NCBI GenBank assembly: GCA_963714065.1
Contig: OY970226.1
Coordinates: 620,001 to 684,000 of the forward strand
Length of the DNA stretch: 64,000 nucleotides
Source: JAZKID01 sp963714065
GTDB taxonomy: Bacteria > Pseudomonadota > Alphaproteobacteria > Rhizobiales > UBA4765
Direction of reading: 5' to 3'
Part shown: positions 1 through 7,353 of the stretch, in pieces
Position numbering within the stretch: the first letter of the stretch is position 1
How the letters are laid out: the number at the start of each line of letters is the position of its first letter
Program-made: the position numbers and the translations under genes
Notes under the pieces: model-generated
Databases searched by the model: none
What the model was told of the DNA's origin: nothing
What the model saw: the letters and a program-made list of their open reading frames with translations, nothing else

Positions 1-366
1 TTTCGGTGCTGGCTTCACCGCTTTTTTGTCGATCGGCGTCTCGAGCCCCGGCTGCGCATCGAGATTGTTGATGAATGTGCCGAGATCGAGCGGCCGCTCC
101 GGCAGCTCATAGGCATAGGCCATCTGCTTTACGGCAAGGTTCTGGTATTCTGGCAAATGGCGCCTTGCCAGCGCCTGCAAGCGCGACGGCTGGTTGAGCG
201 CGCTCCACTCGGCACGCAGCGTGACGATGGTATTTTCTTCTTCGTGGATGGAATTTTCGAGCTGGGTGGTTTCGCGCGCCAGCCTGCCCGTGCGGTATTT
301 GATGTCGTAGACGAAAGCCGCGGCGCCGATGACGGCCAAAAACAGGAATATATCCAAAAAACGCAT
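1..366 (-). CDS. ftsL: FtsL-like cell division protein, partial
   Basis: The reading frame starts at ATG 366 and runs off the left edge of the window, so the C-terminus is missing. It opens with a short cytoplasmic tail and one hydrophobic helix (residues about 4-20, IFLFLAVIGAAAFVY), followed by a heptad-like segment with LENSIHEEENTIVTLRAEW, the bitopic plus coiled-coil layout of FtsL. It lies downstream of rsmH on the same strand, the position of ftsL in the division and cell wall cluster. FtsL sequences diverge widely, so the call rests on architecture and synteny. In-frame TTG (396) and GTG (381) are possible earlier starts. Confidence 0.8.
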   Translation of the reverse strand, partial: MRFLDIFLFLAVIGAAAFVYDIKYRTGRLARETTQLENSIHEEENTIVTLRAEWSALNQPSRLQALARRHLPEYQNLAVKQMAYAYELPERPLDLGTFINNLDAQPGLETPIDKKAVKPAPK

Positions 367-467
367 GGAACTTAACGCCACTCTTGCTGCCTTCAAGGCC
401 TAACCCGAAAGACTTAATGAACCATGCTTATATTCAAATCATTCAGATTAAAAAGTCGTGCATTTTC

Positions 468-1376
468 CTAGATTTTTTCTGCAAAACGCAATTTCGCCGA
501 GCGGGCGCGCGCGTTTTCGGCGATCTCGCTATGGGAAGCGGCAACCGGCTTAGCCGCCTGCCATTGAGGTTTCGTTAACTTCCCGGCCGGCGCATGGCGC
601 GAACCGGCTTTCTCGGCGGCCAGAAACCGCTTCACCATGCGGTCTTCCAGCGAGTGGAAAGTAACGATGCCGAGTCGTCCGTTTAGGCGCAGAAGTCGGG
701 CCGCCGCTTCGAGCCCGCACTTCAATTCGCCAAGCTCGTCGTTCACGGCAATACGTAAAGCTTGAAAACTGCGCGTGGCGGGATGGATTTTTGAGCGCGG
801 ATCGCGGCCGATGGTTTTCTCGATCAGTTCGGCAAACTCCAGCGTGCGGGTGAAAGGTTTTTCCTCGCGCTGCTCTACAATCGCTTTCGCAGCGCTGCGC
901 GATTTTTTCTCATCGCCATATTGATAGAGCAGATCTGCCAATTCCTTTTCTGGCAGTCTGTTGATAAGATCGGAAGCGCTTTGCCCCTCACTGCTCATGC
1001 GCATATCGAGCGGTCCGTCACGCATGAAGGAAAACCCGCGCTCCGCCTCGTCCAACTGCATCGAAGATACGCCAAGATCGAAAACGATAGCATCGATATG
1101 CTGCGTACCGAGCTTTTCTTCCATCTCCGAAAACGGCGCATGGACGAATTGGAACCGCTGCGGAAATTCTGCCGCCAGTTTTTGCGCCGCAATTTTTGCA
1201 GAAGGATCGCGGTCGAACGCAATCACGCGCGCACCGCTTTCCAAAAATGCACGCGCATAACCGCCCGCGCCGAACGTGGCATCGACGATGATTTCGTTCG
1301 CGCGCGGTTTTATCGCTGCGAGAACTTCGTTGAGCAGGACGGGGATATGGTTCATAGGACCAAAAGAAGTTTCCAT
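468..1376 (-). CDS. rsmH: 16S rRNA (cytosine(1402)-N(4))-methyltransferase RsmH
   Basis: RsmH (MraW) N4-methylates C1402 of 16S rRNA in the decoding centre, using S-adenosylmethionine. The N-terminus has the family opening HIPVLLNEVL, the SAM-binding segment VDATFGAGGY, and later VFDLGVSSMQLDEAERGFSF and TFHSLEDRMVKRF, all typical of the family; about 300 residues is the normal length. The first ATG gives METSFGPMNHIPVLL; the second ATG at 1355 (MNHIPVLL) fits homologues equally well. It precedes ftsL. The mraZ gene that usually sits upstream is not seen; an unrelated ORFan occupies that place. Confidence 0.97.
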   Translation of the reverse strand: METSFGPMNHIPVLLNEVLAAIKPRANEIIVDATFGAGGYARAFLESGARVIAFDRDPSAKIAAQKLAAEFPQRFQFVHAPFSEMEEKLGTQHIDAIVFDLGVSSMQLDEAERGFSFMRDGPLDMRMSSEGQSASDLINRLPEKELADLLYQYGDEKKSRSAAKAIVEQREEKPFTRTLEFAELIEKTIGRDPRSKIHPATRSFQALRIAVNDELGELKCGLEAAARLLRLNGRLGIVTFHSLEDRMVKRFLAAEKAGSRHAPAGKLTKPQWQAAKPVAASHSEIAENARARSAKLRFAEKI

Positions 1377-1413
1377 TGCCTATAGATCTTCCGGCAGCGA
1401 TTACGCAAACAAT

Positions 1414-2343
1414 TTATTGTCTTGTGTTTCGCCGGGGAGCGGCAGGTTGCGGTTTGGGAGAGATAGGAAAGAAAGATATATAACCGCTCGCATGCGGCGC
1501 AAAACTGTTGACCATTCCGTCTGATGCCATAATCTGTACTTTGAATTCATTCGATAAAAGCTGAAGACTATCTTTAGTTATATCGCCTTTAGCACTGTAA
1601 CAACCGCTCAAGCCCACTCTCGCACCGGCCTTCAGCAGACCGGCATCTCTCAGTCTGGTCAATATGCCATTAAGCACATCATACGTTTTCAGATCTTTAG
1701 ATTGATTTCCATATCCCGGAAAACCGATAGCTCCGTTATTGCCATGAAAATAAAGCGCCAGATCGGTTAGAACCCGCCTACCGCTGTTATCGATTATTTT
1801 CTTCGGAATTTCTGAGGGAATAGCGACATCGTAGAGCAGATTGCTTTGATATTTTTTTGCCCAGCCCTGACTAATTTCCGGAATATCTTCATGTAAAAGA
1901 TCGGCGTCGGTTGGCTTCTGCCCATCTAACAATTTCATCAAATCATTTTTTCGCCATGTCATGACGCATCTTGAGGTTGGATTAGTAGAATCGTGCGGAT
2001 TGTCGGCGCCAACCACATTCCATGTTATAAGACCATGCTCGCGGATCAATTTCTCGCGTGTCTTGAAGAAAGCTGCCTCTGCTCTCTGCTCTTCTTCCCG
2101 GCTCAGCTCGCTGCTCCACGAGGTAATACCATTCATAATGCCGGAAGCGAATTCCATAATCCCTCTGTTATCCGAGCCACTTTTGTCCCGCTTACCACAA
2201 AGCCTCGTACCCAAGCCGCTTCCCTTGATCAGTTTCCGCTCAATGTATTCCAAATCGCTGGCTTGCCGCTGCGCACTCGCAGAAAAATCTGGCTTTGAGG
2301 TTTCGCTTTTGCGATCCGGGGAAACGGAAGAAATTCCACTCAT
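1414..2343 (-). CDS. AT-rich ORFan in the mraZ position, possible clan-CD-like His/Cys protein
   Basis: About 309 residues, not recognised as a named family. The start is ATG 2343; the preceding in-frame TTG is less likely. The N-terminal 60 residues are polar and probably disordered, and the middle is helical and charged. The C-terminal third alternates hydrophobic strands with two motifs: ALYFHGNNGA (His about 200) and VGLSGCYSAKG (Cys about 248). A hydrophobic strand ending in HG, then 45-50 residues later a strand ending in SGC, recalls clan CD cysteine peptidases and CHAT or DUF4347-type folds; this is inference. There is no signal peptide. A near-consensus promoter lies just upstream. 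The base composition is visibly more AT-rich than rsmH or dxs, suggesting acquisition. Confidence 0.7.
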   Translation of the reverse strand: MSGISSVSPDRKSETSKPDFSASAQRQASDLEYIERKLIKGSGLGTRLCGKRDKSGSDNRGIMEFASGIMNGITSWSSELSREEEQRAEAAFFKTREKLIREHGLITWNVVGADNPHDSTNPTSRCVMTWRKNDLMKLLDGQKPTDADLLHEDIPEISQGWAKKYQSNLLYDVAIPSEIPKKIIDNSGRRVLTDLALYFHGNNGAIGFPGYGNQSKDLKTYDVLNGILTRLRDAGLLKAGARVGLSGCYSAKGDITKDSLQLLSNEFKVQIMASDGMVNSFAPHASGYISFFPISPKPQPAAPRRNTRQ

Positions 2344-2387
2344 CAAAAAACTCGATACAATTCGATAAAAATTTAAGTAATGCGAGA

Positions 2388-2416
2388 ATTATAGTTTACG
2401 AAGACGGTTAAGTCAA
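2388..2416 (-). promoter_or_regulatory. Near-consensus sigma-70 promoter for the ORFan at 1414-2343
   Basis: Read on the minus strand: TTGACT (2416-2411), a 17-base spacer, then TATAAT (2393-2388). This is five of six matches at -35, a perfect -10 and ideal spacing. Transcription would start near 2380, giving a leader of roughly 35-40 bases before ATG 2343. It begins immediately after the rnpB 3' end. Confidence 0.75.
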
Positions 2417-2419
2417 AAT

Positions 2420-2829
2420 GCCAGCCGGCCTGTAAGCCGGGTTCTGTGCACCGCCTTTCGAAATTGGATACGAAGACAGTGCGGCAGCCATTCATCTGGG
2501 ATGCATATTGCTATGCATCTCAAGCAACCTACCCGGGCAGCTGATCGGGAAAAGATCTGGCTTTTGGCCGCGCTGCCCCTATTTGGTCTTGCTCCCGGCG
2601 GGGTTTGCCTTGCCAACTGTCATTGCTGAAGTTGCGGTGGGCTCTTACCCCACCTTTTCACCCTTACCCTCTTGCGAGGGCGGTTGTTTTCTGTGGCACT
2701 TTCCCTGAAGGGACCTGTCCCCGCGAAAGCGGGGATTGCTCCCCTCGCCGGGCGTTACCCGGCACCGTTTTTCCCCGGAGCCCGGACTTTCCTCGAGAAT
2801 TTCTTCCCGCGGCTGCCCGGCCGGCTGGC
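2420..2829 (-). ncRNA. rnpB: RNase P RNA (bacterial type A)
   Basis: The catalytic RNA of RNase P, which removes 5' leaders from tRNA precursors. On the minus strand the 5' end GCCAGCCGGCC pairs with the 3' end GGCCGGCTGGC to form P1. Conserved regions are present: GAGGAAAGTCCGGGCTCC near the 5' end, GGGTAAGGGTGAAAAGG in the middle, and AGAACCCGGCTTACAG near the 3' end. The length of about 410 nt fits the type. It lies between an amidase gene and the rsmH region, as in other alphaproteobacteria. Ends were placed from P1 pairing and may be off by a few bases. Confidence 0.95.
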
Positions 2830-2836
2830 AAGGAAA

Positions 2837-2865
2837 AAGATGAGTTTTTATGGCTTCAAAGTCAA
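2837..2865 (-). promoter_or_regulatory. Probable rnpB promoter
   Basis: Minus strand TTGACT (2865-2860), 17-base spacer, CATCTT (2842-2837). The predicted start falls at about 2830, which coincides with the first base of the P1 helix of rnpB. The -10 is weak but the position is right. Confidence 0.55.
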
Positions 2866-2897
2866 CGAAAAAGCGAATGGCGAGTAGCGAATAGAAA

Positions 2898-3644
2898 TCA
2901 CCCCCTATTCGCTGCGTTTGGCAACGCCCCGATCAACTTGTGCAATGCCGCAAGCGTCGAAGGATCGGCTATGCCATCCACGCGCCCCGGGCGAAAATGC
3001 CGCTGGAAGGCCGTCACCACAGCTTCGGTCTTTTCGTCGAACGTGCCTGAAATATCGAGACCATAGCCATAGATCGAAAACATGCGCTGCATGGCGGAAA
3101 TATGCATGCCCGCATCATTGCGCCGGAAACCTTCTCCCTCTTCCACCAGCGGTTCAGGCTCGATCCAATGGCCGATGCCTTTTCTGGCAAGCAGCTTCCA
3201 TGGAAATTTCTCGCCGGGGTCGCGCTTGCGCGCGGGCGCAACATCGGAATGCGCGAGCACACGCTGTTTTGGAATATTGTGCCGTGCGACAATCTCGCGG
3301 CAAAGCTCGATCAAAACCGCAATCTGCGGCTTTGGAAAATCCGGCAAGCCGTAATCGTGCCCGCCATTGCAGATTTCGATGCCGATGGAGCGCGAGTTGA
3401 TGTCGGTCTCACCGGCCCAGAAGCTGACCCCTGCATGCTGAGCGCGCACGGCCTCGTCGACATGACGGTAAACTTCACCGTTTTCCGTAATCGTGTAATG
3501 CGAGGAAACCTGCGATTGCGGATTGCACAACCATTCGATCGCCTCAGAGTAGGAAGCCATGCCGGTATAGTGCAGCAGGAGAATATCGGTAGGGCCTGTG
3601 CGGCGCTCGCCGAGATTCGGCGACGGCTTGTCGATAAATTGCAT
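2898..3644 (-). CDS. N-acetylmuramoyl-L-alanine amidase (Amidase_2) with peptidoglycan-binding domain
   Basis: A zinc amidase that cuts the bond between N-acetylmuramic acid and L-alanine, in cell wall turnover or recycling. The Amidase_2 domain spans about residues 15-150. Likely zinc ligands are His25 (LLLHYTG), His132 and Asp142 (AHSDVAPARKRDPG). A PG_binding_1-type helical domain follows at about 175-240 (MQRMFSIYGYGLDISG, FQRHFRPGRVDG). No signal peptide is evident, so an AmpD/AmiD-like cytoplasmic role is possible. The ATG at 3644 overlaps the dxs stop by one base (TGATG), so the two genes are probably translationally coupled. Confidence 0.92.
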   Translation of the reverse strand: MQFIDKPSPNLGERRTGPTDILLLHYTGMASYSEAIEWLCNPQSQVSSHYTITENGEVYRHVDEAVRAQHAGVSFWAGETDINSRSIGIEICNGGHDYGLPDFPKPQIAVLIELCREIVARHNIPKQRVLAHSDVAPARKRDPGEKFPWKLLARKGIGHWIEPEPLVEEGEGFRRNDAGMHISAMQRMFSIYGYGLDISGTFDEKTEAVVTAFQRHFRPGRVDGIADPSTLAALHKLIGALPNAANRG

Positions 3645-5542
3645 CAGGCGCGGCGCGACAGGTCGCGCAGCTTGGGTGCAACAAGCAGGCGCGCCGTCTC
3701 CGCGATAGATGCGGCATTGAGTCCCGCCTGCGCATACATTTTTTCTGGACTATCTTGATCCTGAAAAACATCCGGCAAGGTCAATGTGCGGATTTTGAGG
3801 CCGGAATCCAGCAGCCCTTTTTCTGCGAGCAGATGCAGCACCTGCGCACCGAAACCGCCGCGCGCACCTTCTTCCACCGTGATGACCGCTTCATGATTGC
3901 GCACAAGCTGCAGAATGAGATTTTCGTCGAGCGGCTTGGCAAAACGCATATCGGCGATGGTTGCGCTAATACCGGACTGTGCGAGCAATTCGCGCGCTTT
4001 CTGCGCCTCAAAAAGACGCGTGCCGAGATTTAAAATTGCGATATCGTTTCCTTCCGCAAGCAGGCGGCCCTTGCCGATGTCCAGCACCTCGCCGCGCGCA
4101 GGCAGGGACAGCCCCAGGCCCTCGCCGCGCGGATAGCGGAACGCGATGGGCCCTTCATTATAAGCCGCAGCCGTGGCAACCATGTTCATGAGCTCGACCT
4201 CATCGCCCGCGCTCATTACGACAAAATTCGGCAGGCAGCAAAGATAGGCGAGATCGAAACTGCCCGCATGCGTCGGCCCGTCCGCCCCCACAAGCCCGGC
4301 GCGGTCCATGGCAAAACGGACGGGCAGATTTTGTATCGCCACATCGTGCACCACTTGATCATAGGCGCGCTGCAGGAAAGTGGAATAGATCGCGCAGAAC
4401 GGCTTCATGCCTTCGCAGGCAAGCCCCGCCGCAAATGTCACCGCATGCTGCTCGGCAATGCCGACATCGAAAAAGCGCTCGGGAAATTTCTCGGCGAATT
4501 TATCGAGCCCAGTGCCGGACGGCATCGCCGCCGTGATCGCCACGACTTTTTCGTCATGCTGCGCTTCCGTAATCAGGCTGTCGGCGAAGATTTTTGTGTA
4601 GGATGGCGCGACAGCCTTGGCCTTGCTTTGCGTACCTGTCGGAATATCGAAGCTTTGCACGCCGTGATATTTGTCTTCCGCGGCTTCGGCCGGTGCATAG
4701 CCCTTTCCCTTCTTGGTGACGACATGCACGAGAATAGGCCCGTCCTTGACTTCGCGGACATTGCGCAGCACAGGCAGAAGATGGTCGAGGTTATGGCCGT
4801 CGACCGGGCCGACATAATAAAAGCCGAGCTCCTCAAACAGCGTGCCGCCGGTGAGATAGCCGCGCGCATGTTCCACCGCGCGCGTAATGGTGCGGTCGAT
4901 CGTTTTGCCGAATTTGCGGGTGAGCTGCTTGCCGATATCGCGCAATGACAGATAAGCACGGCCCGACAAAAGCCGTGCCAGATAGGCCGACATGGCACCG
5001 ACGGGCGGGGCAATCGACATATCGTTGTCATTCAGAATGACGATCAGCCGCGAGCCTAAACTTCCGGCATTGTTCATCGCCTCATAGGCCATGCCGGCCG
5101 ACATCGCACCGTCGCCGATGACGCAGACGACATGATTGTCTTTATCCAGCAGATCGCGCGCGACCGCAAAGCCCAGGCCCGCCGAGATCGAGGTGGAGGA
5201 ATGCGCGGCGCCGAACGGGTCGTATTCGCTTTCGGCGCGTTTCGTGAAACCGGAAAGTCCGCCACCCTTTCGCAATGTGCGAATGCGATCCTTGCGGCCG
5301 GTAAGAATTTTATGCGGATAGGCCTGATGGCCGACATCCCAGATCAGTCTGTCGTTCGGCGTATCGAAAACGTGATGCAGCGCCACCGTCAGTTCGACCA
5401 CGCCCAGGCCCGCGCCGAGATGTCCGCCCGTGACGGATACGGCATCGATAGTGGCCAGGCGCAATTCCTCGGCAAGCTGCGGGAGCTGATCGTCCTTCAG
5501 CTTGCGCAGATCGGCGGGCGTGGCGATAGTATCGAGCAGCAT
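3644..5542 (-). CDS. dxs: 1-deoxy-D-xylulose-5-phosphate synthase
   Basis: The first enzyme of the MEP isoprenoid pathway: it condenses pyruvate and glyceraldehyde 3-phosphate to DXP with thiamine diphosphate. The 632 residues match the family. Visible motifs are the N-terminal substrate region with VGHQAYPHKILTGR, the ThDP motif GDGAMSAGMAYEAMNNAG ending near NDNDMSI, and the transketolase pyrimidine-binding domain with DVGIAEQHAVTFAAGLA, RAGLVGADGPTHAG and TVEEGARGGFG at the C-terminus. The ATG is at 5542. ispE, ispH and a polyprenyl synthase of the same pathway also lie in this window, at separate loci. Confidence 0.98.
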   Translation of the reverse strand: MLLDTIATPADLRKLKDDQLPQLAEELRLATIDAVSVTGGHLGAGLGVVELTVALHHVFDTPNDRLIWDVGHQAYPHKILTGRKDRIRTLRKGGGLSGFTKRAESEYDPFGAAHSSTSISAGLGFAVARDLLDKDNHVVCVIGDGAMSAGMAYEAMNNAGSLGSRLIVILNDNDMSIAPPVGAMSAYLARLLSGRAYLSLRDIGKQLTRKFGKTIDRTITRAVEHARGYLTGGTLFEELGFYYVGPVDGHNLDHLLPVLRNVREVKDGPILVHVVTKKGKGYAPAEAAEDKYHGVQSFDIPTGTQSKAKAVAPSYTKIFADSLITEAQHDEKVVAITAAMPSGTGLDKFAEKFPERFFDVGIAEQHAVTFAAGLACEGMKPFCAIYSTFLQRAYDQVVHDVAIQNLPVRFAMDRAGLVGADGPTHAGSFDLAYLCCLPNFVVMSAGDEVELMNMVATAAAYNEGPIAFRYPRGEGLGLSLPARGEVLDIGKGRLLAEGNDIAILNLGTRLFEAQKARELLAQSGISATIADMRFAKPLDENLILQLVRNHEAVITVEEGARGGFGAQVLHLLAEKGLLDSGLKIRTLTLPDVFQDQDSPEKMYAQAGLNAASIAETARLLVAPKLRDLSRRA

Positions 5543-5676
5543 GTGTAAAACCTATGCAAGGCCATGCATTAACATAGTTTTTTCCGGTTTGGGAACAAGT
5601 AAAGCCCGCACTTGCATAAAATTCCTTCTCCACCTAGAAACAATACTCACACTTTATCCGATTTTATGGAGGAATT

Positions 5677-6120
5677 ATGGTTACGATTACGCATGCCGCT
5701 CGAACCCCATCGGCCGCATTTCAAGGGAAAAGCTTCTATCGGACTCAAGAGCAAGAAAAACTTTCGTATGAAGCCTTCCTTGATGAAGTGAGGAACGAAT
5801 ACAAGGCGTCCACTACTGTCGATGAACAAAAACTGATCGAGCTTGTTGCCAGCCGGATCGCTGATATTCTGAAGACAAATACAAATAATGTGCCTTCGCT
5901 TTCCAATGAACAAATTAACCGGCTGAGAGAGTTGCGCTACCCGGTCGGCACACTTCCCGAGAAAATCTTGTCATACCAGGTCCATACCGACGACAGCAAG
6001 GAGGCGCAAGGCAATCTATCGGTCAATGAAAGCGATCCCGTTTACGGCAAAGATGGCGATGTTGCAGTCAAGAACATCGTAACCACGCTCAGAAATACGA
6101 TTGAAAATAAGCCTCGCTAA
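5677..6120 (+). CDS. Small AT-rich ORFan, cytoplasmic, function unknown
   Basis: 147 residues with a strong ribosome binding site (GGAGG, 8 bases before ATG 5677). Not recognised. The N-terminus MVTITHAARTPSAAF is Ser/Thr/Ala-rich and looks flexible; the middle is helical and charged (LDEVRNEYKAS, DEQKLIELVASRIADIL). There is no signal peptide or membrane segment. It sits between the divergent dxs and the convergent xseB, with only three bases before the xseB stop. The base composition is more AT-rich than its neighbours. The N-terminus loosely resembles that of the ORFan at 42069-42602 (MVAISGVKFFSTQ). Confidence 0.7.
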   Translation: MVTITHAARTPSAAFQGKSFYRTQEQEKLSYEAFLDEVRNEYKASTTVDEQKLIELVASRIADILKTNTNNVPSLSNEQINRLRELRYPVGTLPEKILSYQVHTDDSKEAQGNLSVNESDPVYGKDGDVAVKNIVTTLRNTIENKPR

Positions 6121-6123
6121 GGC

Positions 6124-6420
6124 CTATTCGGCGCTGGCGGTTTTTTCGTTTTCGAAGGGTTCAAGCCCCGATGCGCTGCCGTCGGCGCCGAGGCGGATTT
6201 TTTCCACTTTCAACTCGGCATCCTTGAGCAGTTTTTCGCAGCGATTTTTCAACGCCTCGCCGCGCTCATAGGCCGCAATCGAATCGGCGAGCGGAATATC
6301 GCCGCGCTCGAGCTTGACGACGATCTGCTCAAGCTCGCCCAGGGCTTTTTCGAAACTGAAATTGTCGATATCTGTGCTGGTTTTTGCCACGGCTTTGTCC
6401 TTTCTCACAGAATAGGCCAT
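6124..6420 (-). CDS. xseB: Exodeoxyribonuclease VII small subunit
   Basis: The small subunit of exonuclease VII, which degrades single-stranded DNA together with XseA. It has the compact helical-hairpin signature FEKALGELEQIVVKLERGD followed by PLADSIAAYERGEAL and CEKLLKDAELKVEKI; 98 residues is normal. The N-terminal 18 residues and the C-terminal SASGLEPFENEKTASAE tail are flexible. It is followed by the HDAC-like gene upstream on the same strand with a 12-base gap, suggesting one transcription unit with the acyl-CoA dehydrogenase. Confidence 0.95.
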   Translation of the reverse strand: MAYSVRKDKAVAKTSTDIDNFSFEKALGELEQIVVKLERGDIPLADSIAAYERGEALKNRCEKLLKDAELKVEKIRLGADGSASGLEPFENEKTASAE

Positions 6421-6432
6421 TCGGTCATAAAC

Positions 6433-7353
6433 TCAACTCATCAGCGCCCCGACATGCGCGCCGGCCGATAACTTAAGTCCTTCAAGGTCATAGCCGCCTT
6501 CGAGCAGCGAAACGAGACGGCCTGCGCACAGTTTTTCCGCTCTTGCTTTCAACTCCCGCGTGACCCAGGTGAAATCTTCTTCCTCGAGCTCAACCTGCGC
6601 CAGCGGATCGCGCCAATGTGCGTCAAAACCCGCAGAGAGAATCAAAAGCTCAGGCGCGAAAACTTCAAGGGCCGGAAAAATGCAGGAAATATAAGCTTCG
6701 CGAAAATCCCTGCCGGTCGTGCCGGGCGGCAGGGGCACATTTACAATATTGCCCGCCCCCGTTTCGTGCGCAGCTCCCGTGCCGGGATAGCAAGGCCATT
6801 GATGCGAAGAGGCATAGAATACGCTGGCATCGTCTTCGAAAATATCTTGCGTGCCGTTGCCGTGATGCACATCGAAATCGACAATCGCAATTTTTTTAAG
6901 ACCGTGCGCCTTCTGCGCGTGCTTTGCTGCGATTGCCGCATTGTTGAAGAGGCAAAAGCCCATCGCCCTGTCGTATTCCGCATGATGGCCGGGCGGACGC
7001 ACGGCACAAAATGCATTATCCGCCTCTCCTGAAACAACCGCATCCACTGCGCGCAAGGCTGCGCCCACCGCATGCAACGCTGCTTCAAGACTATGCGGGC
7101 CCATGGCCGTGTCGGCATCGAGCATGACAAGATCCGGGTTGGCATCGAGCGAAAAAATATGCGCGACATGCTCTCCCGCATGTGCAAGTTCCAGCACATC
7201 GCGCGGCGCACTTAAGGCGGCTTCCCGCTTCAAGCCGTTATAAACCGGCTTTGCCAATTCCGCCTCTATGGCACGCAGGCGATCCGCCCGCTCGGGATGG
7301 CCGGGTGGCGTTTCATGCTCAAGGAAAACGGGGTGCGTGATATAAAGCGTCAT
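6433..7353 (-). CDS. Histone deacetylase family protein (acetylpolyamine amidohydrolase-like)
   Basis: A member of the zinc-dependent arginase/deacetylase fold that removes acyl groups from amines such as acetylated polyamines or lysines; the bacterial substrate cannot be read from sequence. Class II-like motifs are present: HPERADRLRAIEAEL, the active-site VRPPGHHAEYDRAMGFC, zinc ligands in VDFDVHHGNGTQ, and LILSAGFDAHWRDPLAQ, with LEGGYDLEGL near the end. 306 residues is typical. Its ATG overlaps the stop of the acyl-CoA dehydrogenase (ATGA at 7350-7353), so the two are probably coupled. Confidence 0.93.
   Translation of the reverse strand: MTLYITHPVFLEHETPPGHPERADRLRAIEAELAKPVYNGLKREAALSAPRDVLELAHAGEHVAHIFSLDANPDLVMLDADTAMGPHSLEAALHAVGAALRAVDAVVSGEADNAFCAVRPPGHHAEYDRAMGFCLFNNAAIAAKHAQKAHGLKKIAIVDFDVHHGNGTQDIFEDDASVFYASSHQWPCYPGTGAAHETGAGNIVNVPLPPGTTGRDFREAYISCIFPALEVFAPELLILSAGFDAHWRDPLAQVELEEEDFTWVTRELKARAEKLCAGRLVSLLEGGYDLEGLKLSAGAHVGALMS

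Noticed and set aside
2605..3066. Open frame of 153 codons overlapping rnpB
   Set aside because: It lies in the conserved RNase P RNA and runs antisense into the amidase; no protein-like features.
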